NCBI GenBank assembly: GCA_944391965.1 | Contig: CALXVH010000014.1 | Location: forward strand, 1 to 37,506 | Length of the DNA: 37,506 bases | Direction: 5' to 3' | Source: an uncultured Clostridia bacterium | Lineage (GTDB): Bacteria > Bacillota > Clostridia > TANB77 > CAG-508 | Part shown: in pieces, positions 8,202-16,612 of the stretch | Layout: each line of letters begins with the position of its first letter | How positions within the stretch are numbered: position 1 is the first letter of the stretch | Position numbers and translations under genes: made by a program | The notes under the pieces: generated by a model | Database searches by the model: none | What the model was told of the DNA's origin: nothing | The model's input: only the letters and a program-made list of their open reading frames with translations

Positions 8202-8508
8202 ATTGTATAGGGGTAATTTCATATTTCATATCCTCTATTATATCTTTCATTACGATAGGTGTAACATAGTTTTCTTTTAACTTATCTATAATTGAAATTA
8301 CTTCAGTTTCATTTTCTGATATGTCATCTATGTTTCCTACTTCTCTTGTCATTTTTGAATCCTCATTATATTGAATTTTTATTATTTCTATTCCATAGCT
8401 TTTATTCTCATAGGTTAAATAATACAGCAAGCTTACCGGATGTTCTACTCCTAATTCAATCATTAACTTTGGATCAAAAAATATCCCTCCACAAAATCTT
8501 TTACTCAT
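8200..8508 (-). CDS. Small DUF6514-like protein
   Basis: A 102-residue cytosolic protein of unknown function. The central SYGIEIIKIQ strand, the acidic middle and the C-terminal pattern EVISIIDKLKENYVTPIVMKDIIEDM resemble the Clostridia-specific DUF6514 family as I remember it (YGI core, then L-x5-V-x-P-x2-L-x-D-x-I-E-D). There is a Cys in an N-terminal CGGIFF patch. SD GGAAGGGG lies ahead of the ATG. Monocistronic, with its own terminator. Family match is from memory and not verified. Confidence 0.6.
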   Translation of the reverse strand: MSKRFCGGIFFDPKLMIELGVEHPVSLLYYLTYENKSYGIEIIKIQYNEDSKMTREVGNIDDISENETEVISIIDKLKENYVTPIVMKDIIEDMKYEITPIQ

Positions 8509-8652
8509 TTGTTTATTACCCCTTCCTTTCTTTTCTTAAGTTAAACTGTAAATAATTTTAGCTTGTATATTCTACTGTATACCTATAAACTTATAAAAGC
8601 AAGCATTTTCGTTCGTCAATTTTTTTTGCTTTTTGACTTTTTTCGACAAAAT

Positions 8653-8698
8653 AAAAACTCATAGATTAATTATATCCAAATAAATTTAATCTATGAGT
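8653..8698 (-). terminator. Terminator of the gene at 8737-9351
   Basis: Perfect 13-base arms ACTCATAGATTAA / TTAATCTATGAGT; on the minus strand followed by TTTTATTTT. Confidence 0.7.
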
Positions 8699-8736
8699 AT
8701 TGATTTTTTAAATTTAATATTCAAATAATTTTAAAA

Positions 8737-9351
8737 TTATACTGCTTCTGCATAATATTGAATAATCTTGTTGTTAATTTCTTTATCTGATGCATTTAAA
8801 ATTTTGTTATAATTTTTAGCTTTTTTATATATTTTTATGATTTTATTAATGCCATATATATTAATTAATGATAAAGTAATAAAATATGCATCACTATAAG
8901 ATTTTATATTATTAATATTTAATTTTTGATACGAATACGTTGTTTTTGCATCATTTAATCCGAAAATGTATGTTGTAATATCTAACCAATTAGGAATGTC
9001 ATCAAAATTATCTGCAAGAATCATATCTGCAACAGATTTTTGTGCAATCTTCATGATATCACTATATGAATGAACATTTCCTGGGTTTAAAGGTGTTACT
9101 AATTTTAAATTTCCATCTTCACCTTCTAACGATACTTCCCAGTCTTCTCTTTTCTCTCCAAACACTTCGTTATGTAATTCTTCTACACTATTATATAAGT
9201 AGATTATAATTTTTCTGTCATAATTTTTTAATTTAAATAAACTTGTGATAGTCTCATACGCAATAAGTACTTGGTTCATTAGTTCGAGCACACACGGCTC
9301 ATTCTCGTCGCTATATTGAATTTGGATATTACCATCATCAAATTTCTTCAT
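8737..9351 (-). CDS. Peptidase MA-like protein with degenerate active site
   Basis: A 204-residue protein that resembles the peptidase_MA-type gluzincin fold. The strand KIIIYLYNSVEELHNEVFG (47-65) and the later IPNWLDITTYIFG (119-131) fit the usual strand and P-x-W-L-x-E-G-x-A-x-Y block. The segment between them (about 94-115), where a zinc-binding HExxH helix would be expected, reads QKSVADMIL with no His or Glu pair. The E-G of the WL-EG block is also replaced. It is therefore likely a non-catalytic relative. No signal peptide. Own promoter (9389-9417) and terminator (8653-8698). Alternative: an unrelated family with chance similarity. Confidence 0.6.
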   Translation of the reverse strand: MKKFDDGNIQIQYSDENEPCVLELMNQVLIAYETITSLFKLKNYDRKIIIYLYNSVEELHNEVFGEKREDWEVSLEGEDGNLKLVTPLNPGNVHSYSDIMKIAQKSVADMILADNFDDIPNWLDITTYIFGLNDAKTTYSYQKLNINNIKSYSDAYFITLSLINIYGINKIIKIYKKAKNYNKILNASDKEINNKIIQYYAEAV

Positions 9352-9388
9352 TTATATAAATCACTCCTTAATTTCTTAATACAGTTAT

Positions 9389-9417
9389 ATTATATATTAT
9401 TTTACTTTGTGTGTCTA
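9389..9417 (-). promoter_or_regulatory. Promoter of the gene at 8737-9351
   Basis: TAGACA (9417-9412), 17-base spacer, TATAAT (9394-9389) on the minus strand. Confidence 0.65.
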
Positions 9418-9507
9418 CTTTTAATAATATAAAAGCTTAAGAATATTTACGGTATTACTTCTAAAAATATAGATTTTATGTAAAAAATTATTAACTGCAC
9501 TATATAT

Positions 9508-9534
9508 AAAAAACTGGTTCGCGAGAACGAGTTT
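9508..9534 (-). terminator. Terminator downstream of the threonylcarbamoyl-AMP synthase gene
   Basis: Hairpin AAACTCGTTC - TCGC - GAACCAGTTT on the minus strand with one internal mismatch, followed by six T. Confidence 0.65.
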
Positions 9535-9546
9535 CTTTATATTTAA

Positions 9547-9578
9547 AATAGGGATTTAAGAAACATCCCCAAATCCCG
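9547..9578 (-). repeat. REP-like short repeat, copy B (inverted relative to copy A)
   Basis: Minus strand reads CGGGATTTGGGGATGTTTC, then TTAAATCCCTATT, matching 8105-8136 at about 27 of 32 positions. Copies A and B face each other and bracket the two small genes at 8200-9351. Confidence 0.65.
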
Positions 9579-9592
9579 ACAAGGACACAAAA

Positions 9593-10624
9593 CTATATTT
9601 CTATATAATTATATTCACATGCACGTAATAATCTATTATTTAAGGCCAATCCTAATCCATCTTTTTGCATACCTTCTATTATTACAATATCTACATTGTA
9701 TTTATCTACTTGCCTTAATATAGAAAAAATATTATGAGCTATCTCTTCTAGTGAATTTCCCATTTTTATTTTATAATTTGTAGTATACTTATAATAATTT
9801 TTATCTCTACATACTACTAATGCTTTTTTATCTTTTATAAGCTCATTTATTTTATTTACCATGGCTTCTTCATTTTTACTATATACCATCATGCATTTAG
9901 TATTAGGTGCATAATGTCTATATTTCATACCTGGTGATAGTACTTTTTCTTTTCCATCATATTTTCCAAGGATATTTTTATCAATTTCTACTTCCATCCC
10001 TAATTTTTCTATATTTTCTTTTGTTATTTTGCCAGGTCTTAATATTCTTACCTTATTATCTATAACTCTAACTACAGTTGATTCCAATCCTATATCTACC
10101 ATTCCGTCATCTATAATAGTTGAAACCTTGCCATCAAATTCTTTTAATATATCATCTATTTTTGTTCCACTTGGTCTACCAGATACATTAGCGCTTGGTG
10201 CTGCGATTGGAACACCTGCATATTCTATTAATTTATTTGCAATCTTGTTTGAAGGCATTCTTATTCCAACAGTCTCTAGTCCTGCAGTAACTGATTTTGG
10301 AATTATATTTTTAGCTTTTAATATTAATGTAAAAGGACCTGGGCAAAAAGATTTAATTAATTTTTTTTCTATTTCATTTGGTTCTTCTACAAGTTGTTTA
10401 ATCATGTCTACATTATTTACATGTACTATTAAAGGGTTATCCCCTGCCCTACCCTTTGCTTTAAAAATATTTTTACAAGCATCATCATTTAAAGCATTTG
10501 CACCTATTCCATATACTGTTTCTGTTGGAAATATTACTATTTCCCCATTTAATATATCTTGTGCTGCTTCTTTTATTTTTTCTTCATTATATTCTTCTTT
10601 TAGATTTATATATTTTGTTTTCAA
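9593..10624 (-). CDS. L-threonylcarbamoyladenylate synthase (Sua5 type)
   Basis: Forms threonylcarbamoyl-AMP from Thr, bicarbonate and ATP, the first step of the t6A37 tRNA modification. The 343-residue length is the long Sua5 form with an extra C-terminal Sua5 domain (about 230-343), as in Bacillus YwlC, rather than the short TsaC. Visible are the YrdC-fold blocks FPTETVYGIGANA, IFKAKGRAGDNPLIVHV, CPGPFTLIL, VGIRMPS, PIAAPSANVSGRPSGT and ESTVVRV, then LSPGMKYRHYAP at the linker. The start is probably TTG at 10624 with SD GAAGGTG. A terminator-like hairpin follows. Confidence 0.93.
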   Translation of the reverse strand: MKTKYINLKEEYNEEKIKEAAQDILNGEIVIFPTETVYGIGANALNDDACKNIFKAKGRAGDNPLIVHVNNVDMIKQLVEEPNEIEKKLIKSFCPGPFTLILKAKNIIPKSVTAGLETVGIRMPSNKIANKLIEYAGVPIAAPSANVSGRPSGTKIDDILKEFDGKVSTIIDDGMVDIGLESTVVRVIDNKVRILRPGKITKENIEKLGMEVEIDKNILGKYDGKEKVLSPGMKYRHYAPNTKCMMVYSKNEEAMVNKINELIKDKKALVVCRDKNYYKYTTNYKIKMGNSLEEIAHNIFSILRQVDKYNVDIVIIEGMQKDGLGLALNNRLLRACEYNYIEI

Positions 10625-10690
10625 TTTTACACCTTCTAATTATTTTTCCTACAATATTATAGTCTCTTTTTGCTTAAAAATCAAGGATTA

Positions 10691-10730
10691 ATACAGAACC
10701 TAAGCATAACATACTACTTAGGTTCTGTAT
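10691..10730 (-). terminator. 14-base perfect inverted repeat, likely terminator
   Basis: Arms ATACAGAACCTAAG and CTTAGGTTCTGTAT with a 12-base loop lie directly behind the stop of the gene at 10734. The T-tract after it is weak (TATTAAT), so it may end transcription or act as an mRNA 3' stabiliser. Confidence 0.55.
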
Positions 10731-10733
10731 CAA

Positions 10734-11195
10734 TTACACAAATAAATCTGCTAAATATTTTTTTGTTTTTTGTTGCTTTAATTGCTTCCTTTTTGGATTA
10801 TCGCTTGGTACATCAAAACTTATTGTTGGAAATGTATCTTCAAATAAATAACTTAATTGCCTTCTAATGTCAGTTATAGGAGTAAAGCCCATTTTAAAAT
10901 TAAGGTCTTCTTTCTCCATTTCTTTAATTAGAGAAAAAACTTTCTTTCTGAGATTTTCTAACGCACCGTAATCTTTTGTTATTGTAATATTATTAAATTC
11001 TTTTCTTAATATTTCAATTGGTACTTGTATTGCAATTGCATAACATTTTTGCAGATACTCCCGATGATTAGATACTTCTGGCCATTCCTTATACTCTCCT
11101 GTCATTGGATTATACATAATATAATAAGCTTCTTTGTCCAGGTCGATTCCTTTTTGTTGTGCCTCATTATAATAATAAGTTATATCCTTTATCAT
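10734..11195 (-). CDS. Hypothetical protein, 153 residues
   Basis: Not recognised. The chain is soluble and charged. It begins MIKDITYYYNEAQQKGIDLDKEAYYIMYNPMTGEYKEWPE in outline (a YxxYNPxTGEYKEWPE patch that looks like a beta hairpin), then helical segments, and ends in a Lys/Gln-rich run (about 132-145). No Cys cluster, signal peptide or membrane segment. SD GGAGG precedes the ATG. It stands alone, with a hairpin behind it and no close neighbour on the upstream side (gap 11196-11451). Coding is supported by length, start context and terminator. Confidence 0.65.
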   Translation of the reverse strand: MIKDITYYYNEAQQKGIDLDKEAYYIMYNPMTGEYKEWPEVSNHREYLQKCYAIAIQVPIEILRKEFNNITITKDYGALENLRKKVFSLIKEMEKEDLNFKMGFTPITDIRRQLSYLFEDTFPTISFDVPSDNPKRKQLKQQKTKKYLADLFV

Positions 11196-11359
11196 TTTTT
11201 ATTCCTCCATTTTCTTACATATTTATGTATATTTGGATTCTAAACAGATTTATTGTCAACATAAATTATATCATATTTTTCTATAAAATAATAGTTAGTT
11301 TTTTCTAAGATTCAAGGGATAGTTAAGTATATAGTTTCTCGCATAAATTTTTATATTAG

Positions 11360-11394
11360 AAAAACGCATACAACTTTATGAGTGTACGCGTTTT
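11360..11394 (-). terminator. Terminator of the ABC exporter operon
   Basis: AAAACGCGTACA pairs with TGTATGCGTTTT on the minus strand (one G-U) and is followed by a short T-run. It lies about 60 bases behind the permease stop. Confidence 0.65.
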
Positions 11395-11451
11395 CTTAGT
11401 TTGGATTCTTTTTTGCTTTTCTACATTTAACCGTAGCGTAATATTTTAATA

Positions 11452-12903
11452 CTATACATTCTTAATATTCCTCTTCTTAAATGAAACTATAGAAGCTACT
11501 AACATAATTACAAAATATATTGCACAAATAGTTATAGAAAATTCAATACTAATTCCACTAAACATTGGAGTTCCACCAAATAAATATTGGCTTAAATCCC
11601 AGTTAGGTGTTACAAAATATTTTACCCAGTCCCATTTATAAGATATAGCAATCATATTAATCACATCACTACCCATATATCCAAGTATAGGTAATGCAAC
11701 TGCAAGTGGTGAATTTAAGAAAAGTGTACTTAATGCAAAAGCTAATGTTCCAATTAAAATAAATATTGGTAATTTACATACAAATATTAAGCCAAGATAA
11801 GCAAAAATGTTTAATGTTACAATACTATTATTTGTAAAATCAAACTGTACAACATTCATCATATAAGTTCCAAAGCCATATACAATTCCACCAATAATAA
11901 ATTGTAATAATAAAATTGCAACTGTAGTAATAAGCATTGTTATAAATACAGCTATTAATTTTGAAATAAGTATTTTAGTTCTACTATATGGTCTAACTAA
12001 TAATAACTTTACAGTACCTTTATTAAATTCTTCACTAATTGAAACTCCAGCAACTATAACAACAACCATTACTATAATTGCAATATATGTGCCTATTGAA
12101 TTTTGAAAAGTATAATTTGCTGTAGCAGTATTTTGATATTTTGTATCATTATATAAATCATATTTATATAAATTAGCTTTTTCTAAATATCCATTTATTT
12201 CTGACTTTTCTTCATCTGTTAGATTTTTACCTTGTGATGATTGAATATAATTACCCATGTACATTCTATAATTTTGTACAGCTATACTTTTATAGTTATC
12301 ACTACCATAATTAATGTTCTTATCTAATCTTAAATTAACTACTTCCTTTTGTAATTCTAAACTCTTTAATTGAGTTTTTAAATCTTCATTTTCACTATCT
12401 TGTGCTATTAAAGTATTTAAATCTTCTATTTGGGTATTTATATTTTCTAATTCTTTGTTTGCAAAATACTTCCAATCTTCATTTTTTAAAGCAATAAGCA
12501 TTTCATCGTATTTTGTTTTAGAAGCAGTAAGTGCTTCATTATTTTTATCTATATATTCATAATTATTCATTTCCTCTATTATAGGAGAAATAACTGTCCC
12601 TATTACTTCTGCTTGCCAACTAGTTTCTTTGTAATCTTTGGCAAGAGTAGCAACATCTTTTTGTGATTTAGTTTCTACATATTTATTTATATCTGAAGGT
12701 TTATTAGGATCTAAATTTGATAATTCTTCATCTAAATATTGTATATAACTTTCCGAATATGCAGAATATGAATTTGAAACATTTTGACTTACTTTATTTA
12801 ATACATTAAAGCCTATTATTATAACTAATATAATTACTCCAATAACAATCATACTTTTCTTTGAAAAAATCTTTACTAACTCATTTTTTATTAACTTACT
12901 CAA
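11452..12903 (-). CDS. ABC-2 family transporter permease
   Basis: A 483-residue membrane subunit. One membrane segment lies at about 18-35, followed by a large, mostly helical extracytoplasmic region of about 230 residues (repeated Glu/Asn/Leu heptad-like stretches), then about five to six membrane segments from about 270 to 475. The SISEEFNKGTVKLLLVRPYSRTKILISKLIA block after the second segment is the typical ABC-2 coupling region seen in bacitracin/lantibiotic-type and Nat-type exporters. It overlaps the ATPase gene by eight bases, so the two are translationally coupled. Substrate unknown. Confidence 0.88.
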   Translation of the reverse strand: MSKLIKNELVKIFSKKSMIVIGVIILVIIIGFNVLNKVSQNVSNSYSAYSESYIQYLDEELSNLDPNKPSDINKYVETKSQKDVATLAKDYKETSWQAEVIGTVISPIIEEMNNYEYIDKNNEALTASKTKYDEMLIALKNEDWKYFANKELENINTQIEDLNTLIAQDSENEDLKTQLKSLELQKEVVNLRLDKNINYGSDNYKSIAVQNYRMYMGNYIQSSQGKNLTDEEKSEINGYLEKANLYKYDLYNDTKYQNTATANYTFQNSIGTYIAIIVMVVVIVAGVSISEEFNKGTVKLLLVRPYSRTKILISKLIAVFITMLITTVAILLLQFIIGGIVYGFGTYMMNVVQFDFTNNSIVTLNIFAYLGLIFVCKLPIFILIGTLAFALSTLFLNSPLAVALPILGYMGSDVINMIAISYKWDWVKYFVTPNWDLSQYLFGGTPMFSGISIEFSITICAIYFVIMLVASIVSFKKRNIKNV

Positions 12904-13808
12904 TTACATTACCCCCTGTTTTCTTTAAGAATGCATCTTCCAAGCTTAAATTTTCTTCTGAAACATTATATATTTTTATATTTCTTAAAACTAATTCTTT
13001 AATTAGAAGAGGAACCTGCTCTTTTTCTATATAAACTCTAATCTCAGTTTCTGTTAAAATATCCATCTTATAATCTACAATAGATCCTACTACACTAGAG
13101 TCTTCCACTTCTAATATATAGCAATTGTTTTTAATGTCTTTTTTGAAAGCATCTATATCATTTGTTTCTACTATTTCACCATTCTTAATAATTGATATCT
13201 TATTACAGAATGTATCTAGTTCAGCTAGATTATGGCTAGATATTAAAATTGCCATGTTCTCTTGTTCAGCCAATTTTTTAAGCAATACTTTTACTTCTTT
13301 TATTCCTTCAGGATCTAAACCATTTGTTGGTTCATCCAATATTAATAATTTAGGTCTGTGTAATAATGCTTGAGCGATTCCTAATCTTTGTCTCATTCCT
13401 AATGAATACTTAGAAACCTTATCTTTTATTCTATTTTCTAATCCAACTAGTTTTACAATTTCATCAATTCTTTTCTTGTCAACATTTTTATATAGGTTGG
13501 CTACTAATTTTAAATTTTCATAACCAGACATATACATATATAAATCTGGACTTTCTACTATTGTTCCTACGTTTTCTATTGCTTTTTTAAAGTTCTCCTC
13601 TATATCATATCCGTTAATATATACCTTTCCAGAAGTAATACTTTGAAGTCCCAATATAAGTTTTATAGTTGTGGTTTTACCCGCTCCATTCGGACCTATA
13701 AATCCTAAAATATCTCCTTCCAATAATTTTAGTGATACACCTTTTAAAATTTCTTTTTGACCGAAAATTCTTTTTTAAATTTTCACATCTTAATACAATC
13801 TTTTTCAA
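12896..13808 (-). CDS. ABC transporter ATP-binding protein, frameshifted near the 5' end
   Basis: The intact downstream frame (12896-13723) holds Walker A GPNGAGKTT, the signature YSLGMRQRLGIAQ, Walker B LLILDEPTNGLDPEG, and the switch His in SSHNLAELD, so it is an ABC-2 exporter ATPase of BcrA/NatA type. The expected first 28 residues lie in another frame upstream: from TTG at 13808 (SD GAGGGG) the chain reads KKIVLRCENLKKNF and then must shift to GQKEILKGVSLKLLEGDI. One extra T in the TTTT run (13764-13767) explains it. The TTG at 13723 that opens the downstream frame has no good SD. Either an assembly error, a recent mutation, or slippage-tolerated. Partner of the permease at 11452. Confidence 0.85.
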
Positions 13809-13907
13809 GTCTTTCCCCTCCCTATTGTTTTTACTGTTCATATATTAGCACATAAATATTAAGGAAAAAGTATACAATTTATTAAGATTTTATTTAGGAG
13901 GATTATT

Positions 13908-14756
13908 TTGAAGATTAAGGTTATACATTTATCTAAAATATTGCTTTTTCTAATACTATTAGTCATTCTTTTAACAATAGGAATTTCTATAACCATTGCT
14001 AATTCAGAAGAATATATAGAAGTTCCAATAATTATGTATCATAGCATTTTAAAAGATCCATCAAGGTCTAATAAATATACTGTTACTCCTAGTGTACTAG
14101 AAGAGGATTTAAAATATATTAAAGATAAAGGCTATACTACTGTTACAATATCTGATTTAATTTCTTATGTATATGATGATACCCCTCTACCAGAAAAGCC
14201 AATAGTACTAACTTTTGATGATGGACATTACAATAATTATGGTTATTTATTCCCTTTACTAGAAAAGTATGATATGAAAGCAGTTATATCAATTGTAGGT
14301 GCATATACAGATAAATTTACTGAAACAGATGAAGCAAATTTAAATTATTCATATTTAAGATGGAAAGATATTAAAGAATTAATGACTACTGGACGTATAG
14401 AATTTCAAAATCATACATATAGCTTACATAGTAATACTGGCAAACGAATTGGCACAAAGAAAATAAAAGGTGAAACAGATGAACATTATAAGAATGTATT
14501 AGAAGAGGATATTTTAAAACTTCAACAAGAATTTGAAGAGAATACGAATTATACTCCACAATGTTTTACATATCCTTTTGGGGGAATTAGTAATGCATCA
14601 TTAGACATAATAAAAGAATTAGGTTTTAAAGCAAGTTTATCTTGTGAGCAAGGCATTAATAAACTAACAAAAAATCCTAATTCCTTATATTTGTTAAAAA
14701 GATATAATAGACCAAGTTACATTAGCACATATAACTTTTTTCAAAAAATTAATTAA
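13908..14756 (+). CDS. Membrane-anchored polysaccharide deacetylase (NodB domain)
   Basis: The only convincing plus-strand gene. It starts at TTG with SD AGGAGGA. Residues about 10-32 are a hydrophobic signal anchor, so the enzyme faces outside. The CE4/NodB domain shows IMYHSI early, TFDDGHYNNY (motif 1, Asp-Asp), QNHTYSLH (motif 2, metal His pair) and TYPFGG (motif 3), with a C-terminal KRYNRP. The family removes N-acetyl groups from peptidoglycan or related polymers; here the substrate is not defined. The 282-residue length is normal. It is divergent from the ABC operon and converges with the DUF362 gene, overlapping it by eight bases. Confidence 0.92.
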   Translation: MKIKVIHLSKILLFLILLVILLTIGISITIANSEEYIEVPIIMYHSILKDPSRSNKYTVTPSVLEEDLKYIKDKGYTTVTISDLISYVYDDTPLPEKPIVLTFDDGHYNNYGYLFPLLEKYDMKAVISIVGAYTDKFTETDEANLNYSYLRWKDIKELMTTGRIEFQNHTYSLHSNTGKRIGTKKIKGETDEHYKNVLEEDILKLQQEFEENTNYTPQCFTYPFGGISNASLDIIKELGFKASLSCEQGINKLTKNPNSLYLLKRYNRPSYISTYNFFQKIN

Positions 14757-15879
14757 CTTTTATTATTTCGTATTGTCTAGTACCAATTCCTATTTTCTCA
14801 GCATGTTCTAGACAAGATTTCCATTCACTTTGTGGTGTTGTGTTTTTAAAATGGTCATGATGATCCTCAAAGTCTTTTGAATGCATATTTTCATCTAATT
14901 TACTTCCAGGTATAAGTTGCTCAGCATTACAAGCATCTGCACATGCTTGATCTAGTGCTACTGGATCAAAGCTTGCAAACATTCCTATATCTGGCAATAT
15001 TGGAACATCATTTTCTGCATGGCAATCACAATATGGTGAAACATCTAAAACCAAATTAATATGGAAGTTTGGTCTTCCAGCTAATACTGCTTTTGAATAT
15101 TCTGCCATTTTCTTATTTAATAATTCATTTGCATGAGAATTATTATTATATATTGCATCAAAATTACAAGCGCCTAAACATCTACCACAACCAACACATT
15201 TGTTATGGTCTATATGTGCTTTTCCGTCTTCATCAAATGAAATTGCACCATGTGCACAATTTTTAGCACATAAATGACATTTTTTACATTTTTCTATATC
15301 TACAGATGGTTTACCAGAGCGATGTTGTTCCATTTTTCCAGCTCTACTGCCACATCCCATTCCAATATTTTTTAAAGCTCCTCCAAAGCCTGCTGATTCA
15401 TGTCCTTTAAAATGATTTAAAGAAATAAATATATCTGCATCCATTATAGCTCTTCCAATTTTGGCAGTTTTTACATACTCTCCGCCTTCTACTGGTACTT
15501 CTACATCATCAGTTCCTTTTAACCCATCACCTATAATTACATGACATCCAGTAGAAAATGGGCTAAATCCATTTTCGTATGCTGCTTCTAAATGGTCTAA
15601 AGCATTTTTCCTTTGTCCAACATATAAAGTATTGCAATCAGTTAAAAATGGCTTACCACCTAATTTTTTAACAACATCTACTACAGTTTTTGCATAATTA
15701 GGTCTTAGATATGCCAAGTTACCTGGCTCACCAAAATGAATTTTTATTGCAACAAATTTATTTTCAAAATCGATATTTTCAATTCCAGCTTTCTTCATTA
15801 ATTTTTCTAATTTCTTTTGCAAATTTGTCCCTGGTAATGCTCTAAAGTCTGTAAAATATACTTTTGCCTTTTCTTCCAT
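14749..15879 (-). CDS. DUF362 domain protein with two [4Fe-4S] ferredoxin motifs
   Basis: A 376-residue cytosolic protein. The DUF362 region (about 1-185) has KVYFTDFR, KIHFGEPGN, LTDCNTLYVGQRK, GCHVIIGDGL and SLNHFKGHESAGFGGALKNIGMG in outline. It is followed by two ferredoxin clusters, CKKCHLCAKNC and CVGCGRCLGAC, and then a C-terminal DUF362 continuation with SPYCDCHAEND and FASFDPVALDQACAD. These proteins are common in anaerobes and are presumed redox or metal-handling proteins; the reaction is unknown. SD AGGAGGAATAAC precedes the ATG. It follows the sirtuin gene by 11 bases, suggesting co-transcription. Its 3' end overlaps the deacetylase tail. Confidence 0.92.
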   Translation of the reverse strand: MEEKAKVYFTDFRALPGTNLQKKLEKLMKKAGIENIDFENKFVAIKIHFGEPGNLAYLRPNYAKTVVDVVKKLGGKPFLTDCNTLYVGQRKNALDHLEAAYENGFSPFSTGCHVIIGDGLKGTDDVEVPVEGGEYVKTAKIGRAIMDADIFISLNHFKGHESAGFGGALKNIGMGCGSRAGKMEQHRSGKPSVDIEKCKKCHLCAKNCAHGAISFDEDGKAHIDHNKCVGCGRCLGACNFDAIYNNNSHANELLNKKMAEYSKAVLAGRPNFHINLVLDVSPYCDCHAENDVPILPDIGMFASFDPVALDQACADACNAEQLIPGSKLDENMHSKDFEDHHDHFKNTTPQSEWKSCLEHAEKIGIGTRQYEIIKVN

Positions 15880-15890
15880 TGTTATTCCTC

Positions 15891-16595
15891 CTAAATATTC
15901 TTGAATATATTTCCTAAATTATCTTTAATAACTAAATTTGCTACATTGTCAAAAGAAGTAGCATCTTTATTTATTAAAATCAAGTTGTTTCCATTGTAAT
16001 ATCTAATAAGTCCACTTGCAGGATATACTGTAAGTGATGTGCCTCCAACTATTAATGTATCACACTTTGATATTTGATATATAGCCTCTTCTAATATATC
16101 TTCATTTAAACTCTCTTCATATAAAACAACATCAGGTTTAATAATTCCGCCACATATACATTTTGGAATGCCTACTGAATTAAACACATATTCTGCATCA
16201 TAAAATTTACCACATTTCATGCAATAATTTCTATGTACACTTCCATGAAGCTCTAGAACATTTTTTGAGCCAGCTTCTTGATGTAAACCATCTATGTTCT
16301 GAGTTACTATAGCTTTTAATATTCCTTTTTGCTCTAGTTCTGCTAGTTTAATATGTGTAATATTAGGTTCGTATTTTAATGAATTCATTTTAGCTTTGTA
16401 AAATTCATAAAATTCTGCTGTATGATTAATAAAAAAAGTATGGCTTAATATTTCTTCTGGAGGATATTTATATTGCTGATTATATAGTCCATCTTTACTT
16501 CTGAAATCAGGAATTCCACTTTCTGTAGAAACTCCTGCCCCACCAAAGAAAACCACACTTTTACTTTTGTTTATAATTTCTTTTAAATGGTTCAT
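15891..16595 (-). CDS. cobB: NAD-dependent protein deacylase (sirtuin)
   Basis: Removes acyl groups from lysines using NAD. The 234-residue chain has the Rossmann GAGVSTESGIPDFR (19-32), TQNIDGLH (98-105), the catalytic His117 in ELHGS, a four-Cys zinc site (Cys125, Cys128, Cys146, Cys148) and a GTSLTVYPA NAD block. The lack of the Tyr-Arg pair typical of desuccinylases is not certain from reading. The start ATG has SD AAGGTG. It lies between the gene at 16613 and the DUF362 gene in a tight minus-strand run. In an organism with Pta-AckA and acetyl phosphate, a role in reversing protein acetylation is a natural inference. Confidence 0.93.
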   Translation of the reverse strand: MNHLKEIINKSKSVVFFGGAGVSTESGIPDFRSKDGLYNQQYKYPPEEILSHTFFINHTAEFYEFYKAKMNSLKYEPNITHIKLAELEQKGILKAIVTQNIDGLHQEAGSKNVLELHGSVHRNYCMKCGKFYDAEYVFNSVGIPKCICGGIIKPDVVLYEESLNEDILEEAIYQISKCDTLIVGGTSLTVYPASGLIRYYNGNNLILINKDATSFDNVANLVIKDNLGNIFKNI

Positions 16596-16612
16596 TTATT
16601 TCACCTTATATT

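Noticed and set aside
10029..10691. 220-codon open frame on the plus strand
   Set aside because: It is fully antisense to the threonylcarbamoyl-AMP synthase gene, has no SD and a biased Ile/Ser/Phe composition expected from the reverse of an AT-rich gene.
11196..11451. 256-base gap searched for a small gene or RNA
   Set aside because: Only the exporter terminator is visible; no start with SD and no RNA-like structure beyond that hairpin.
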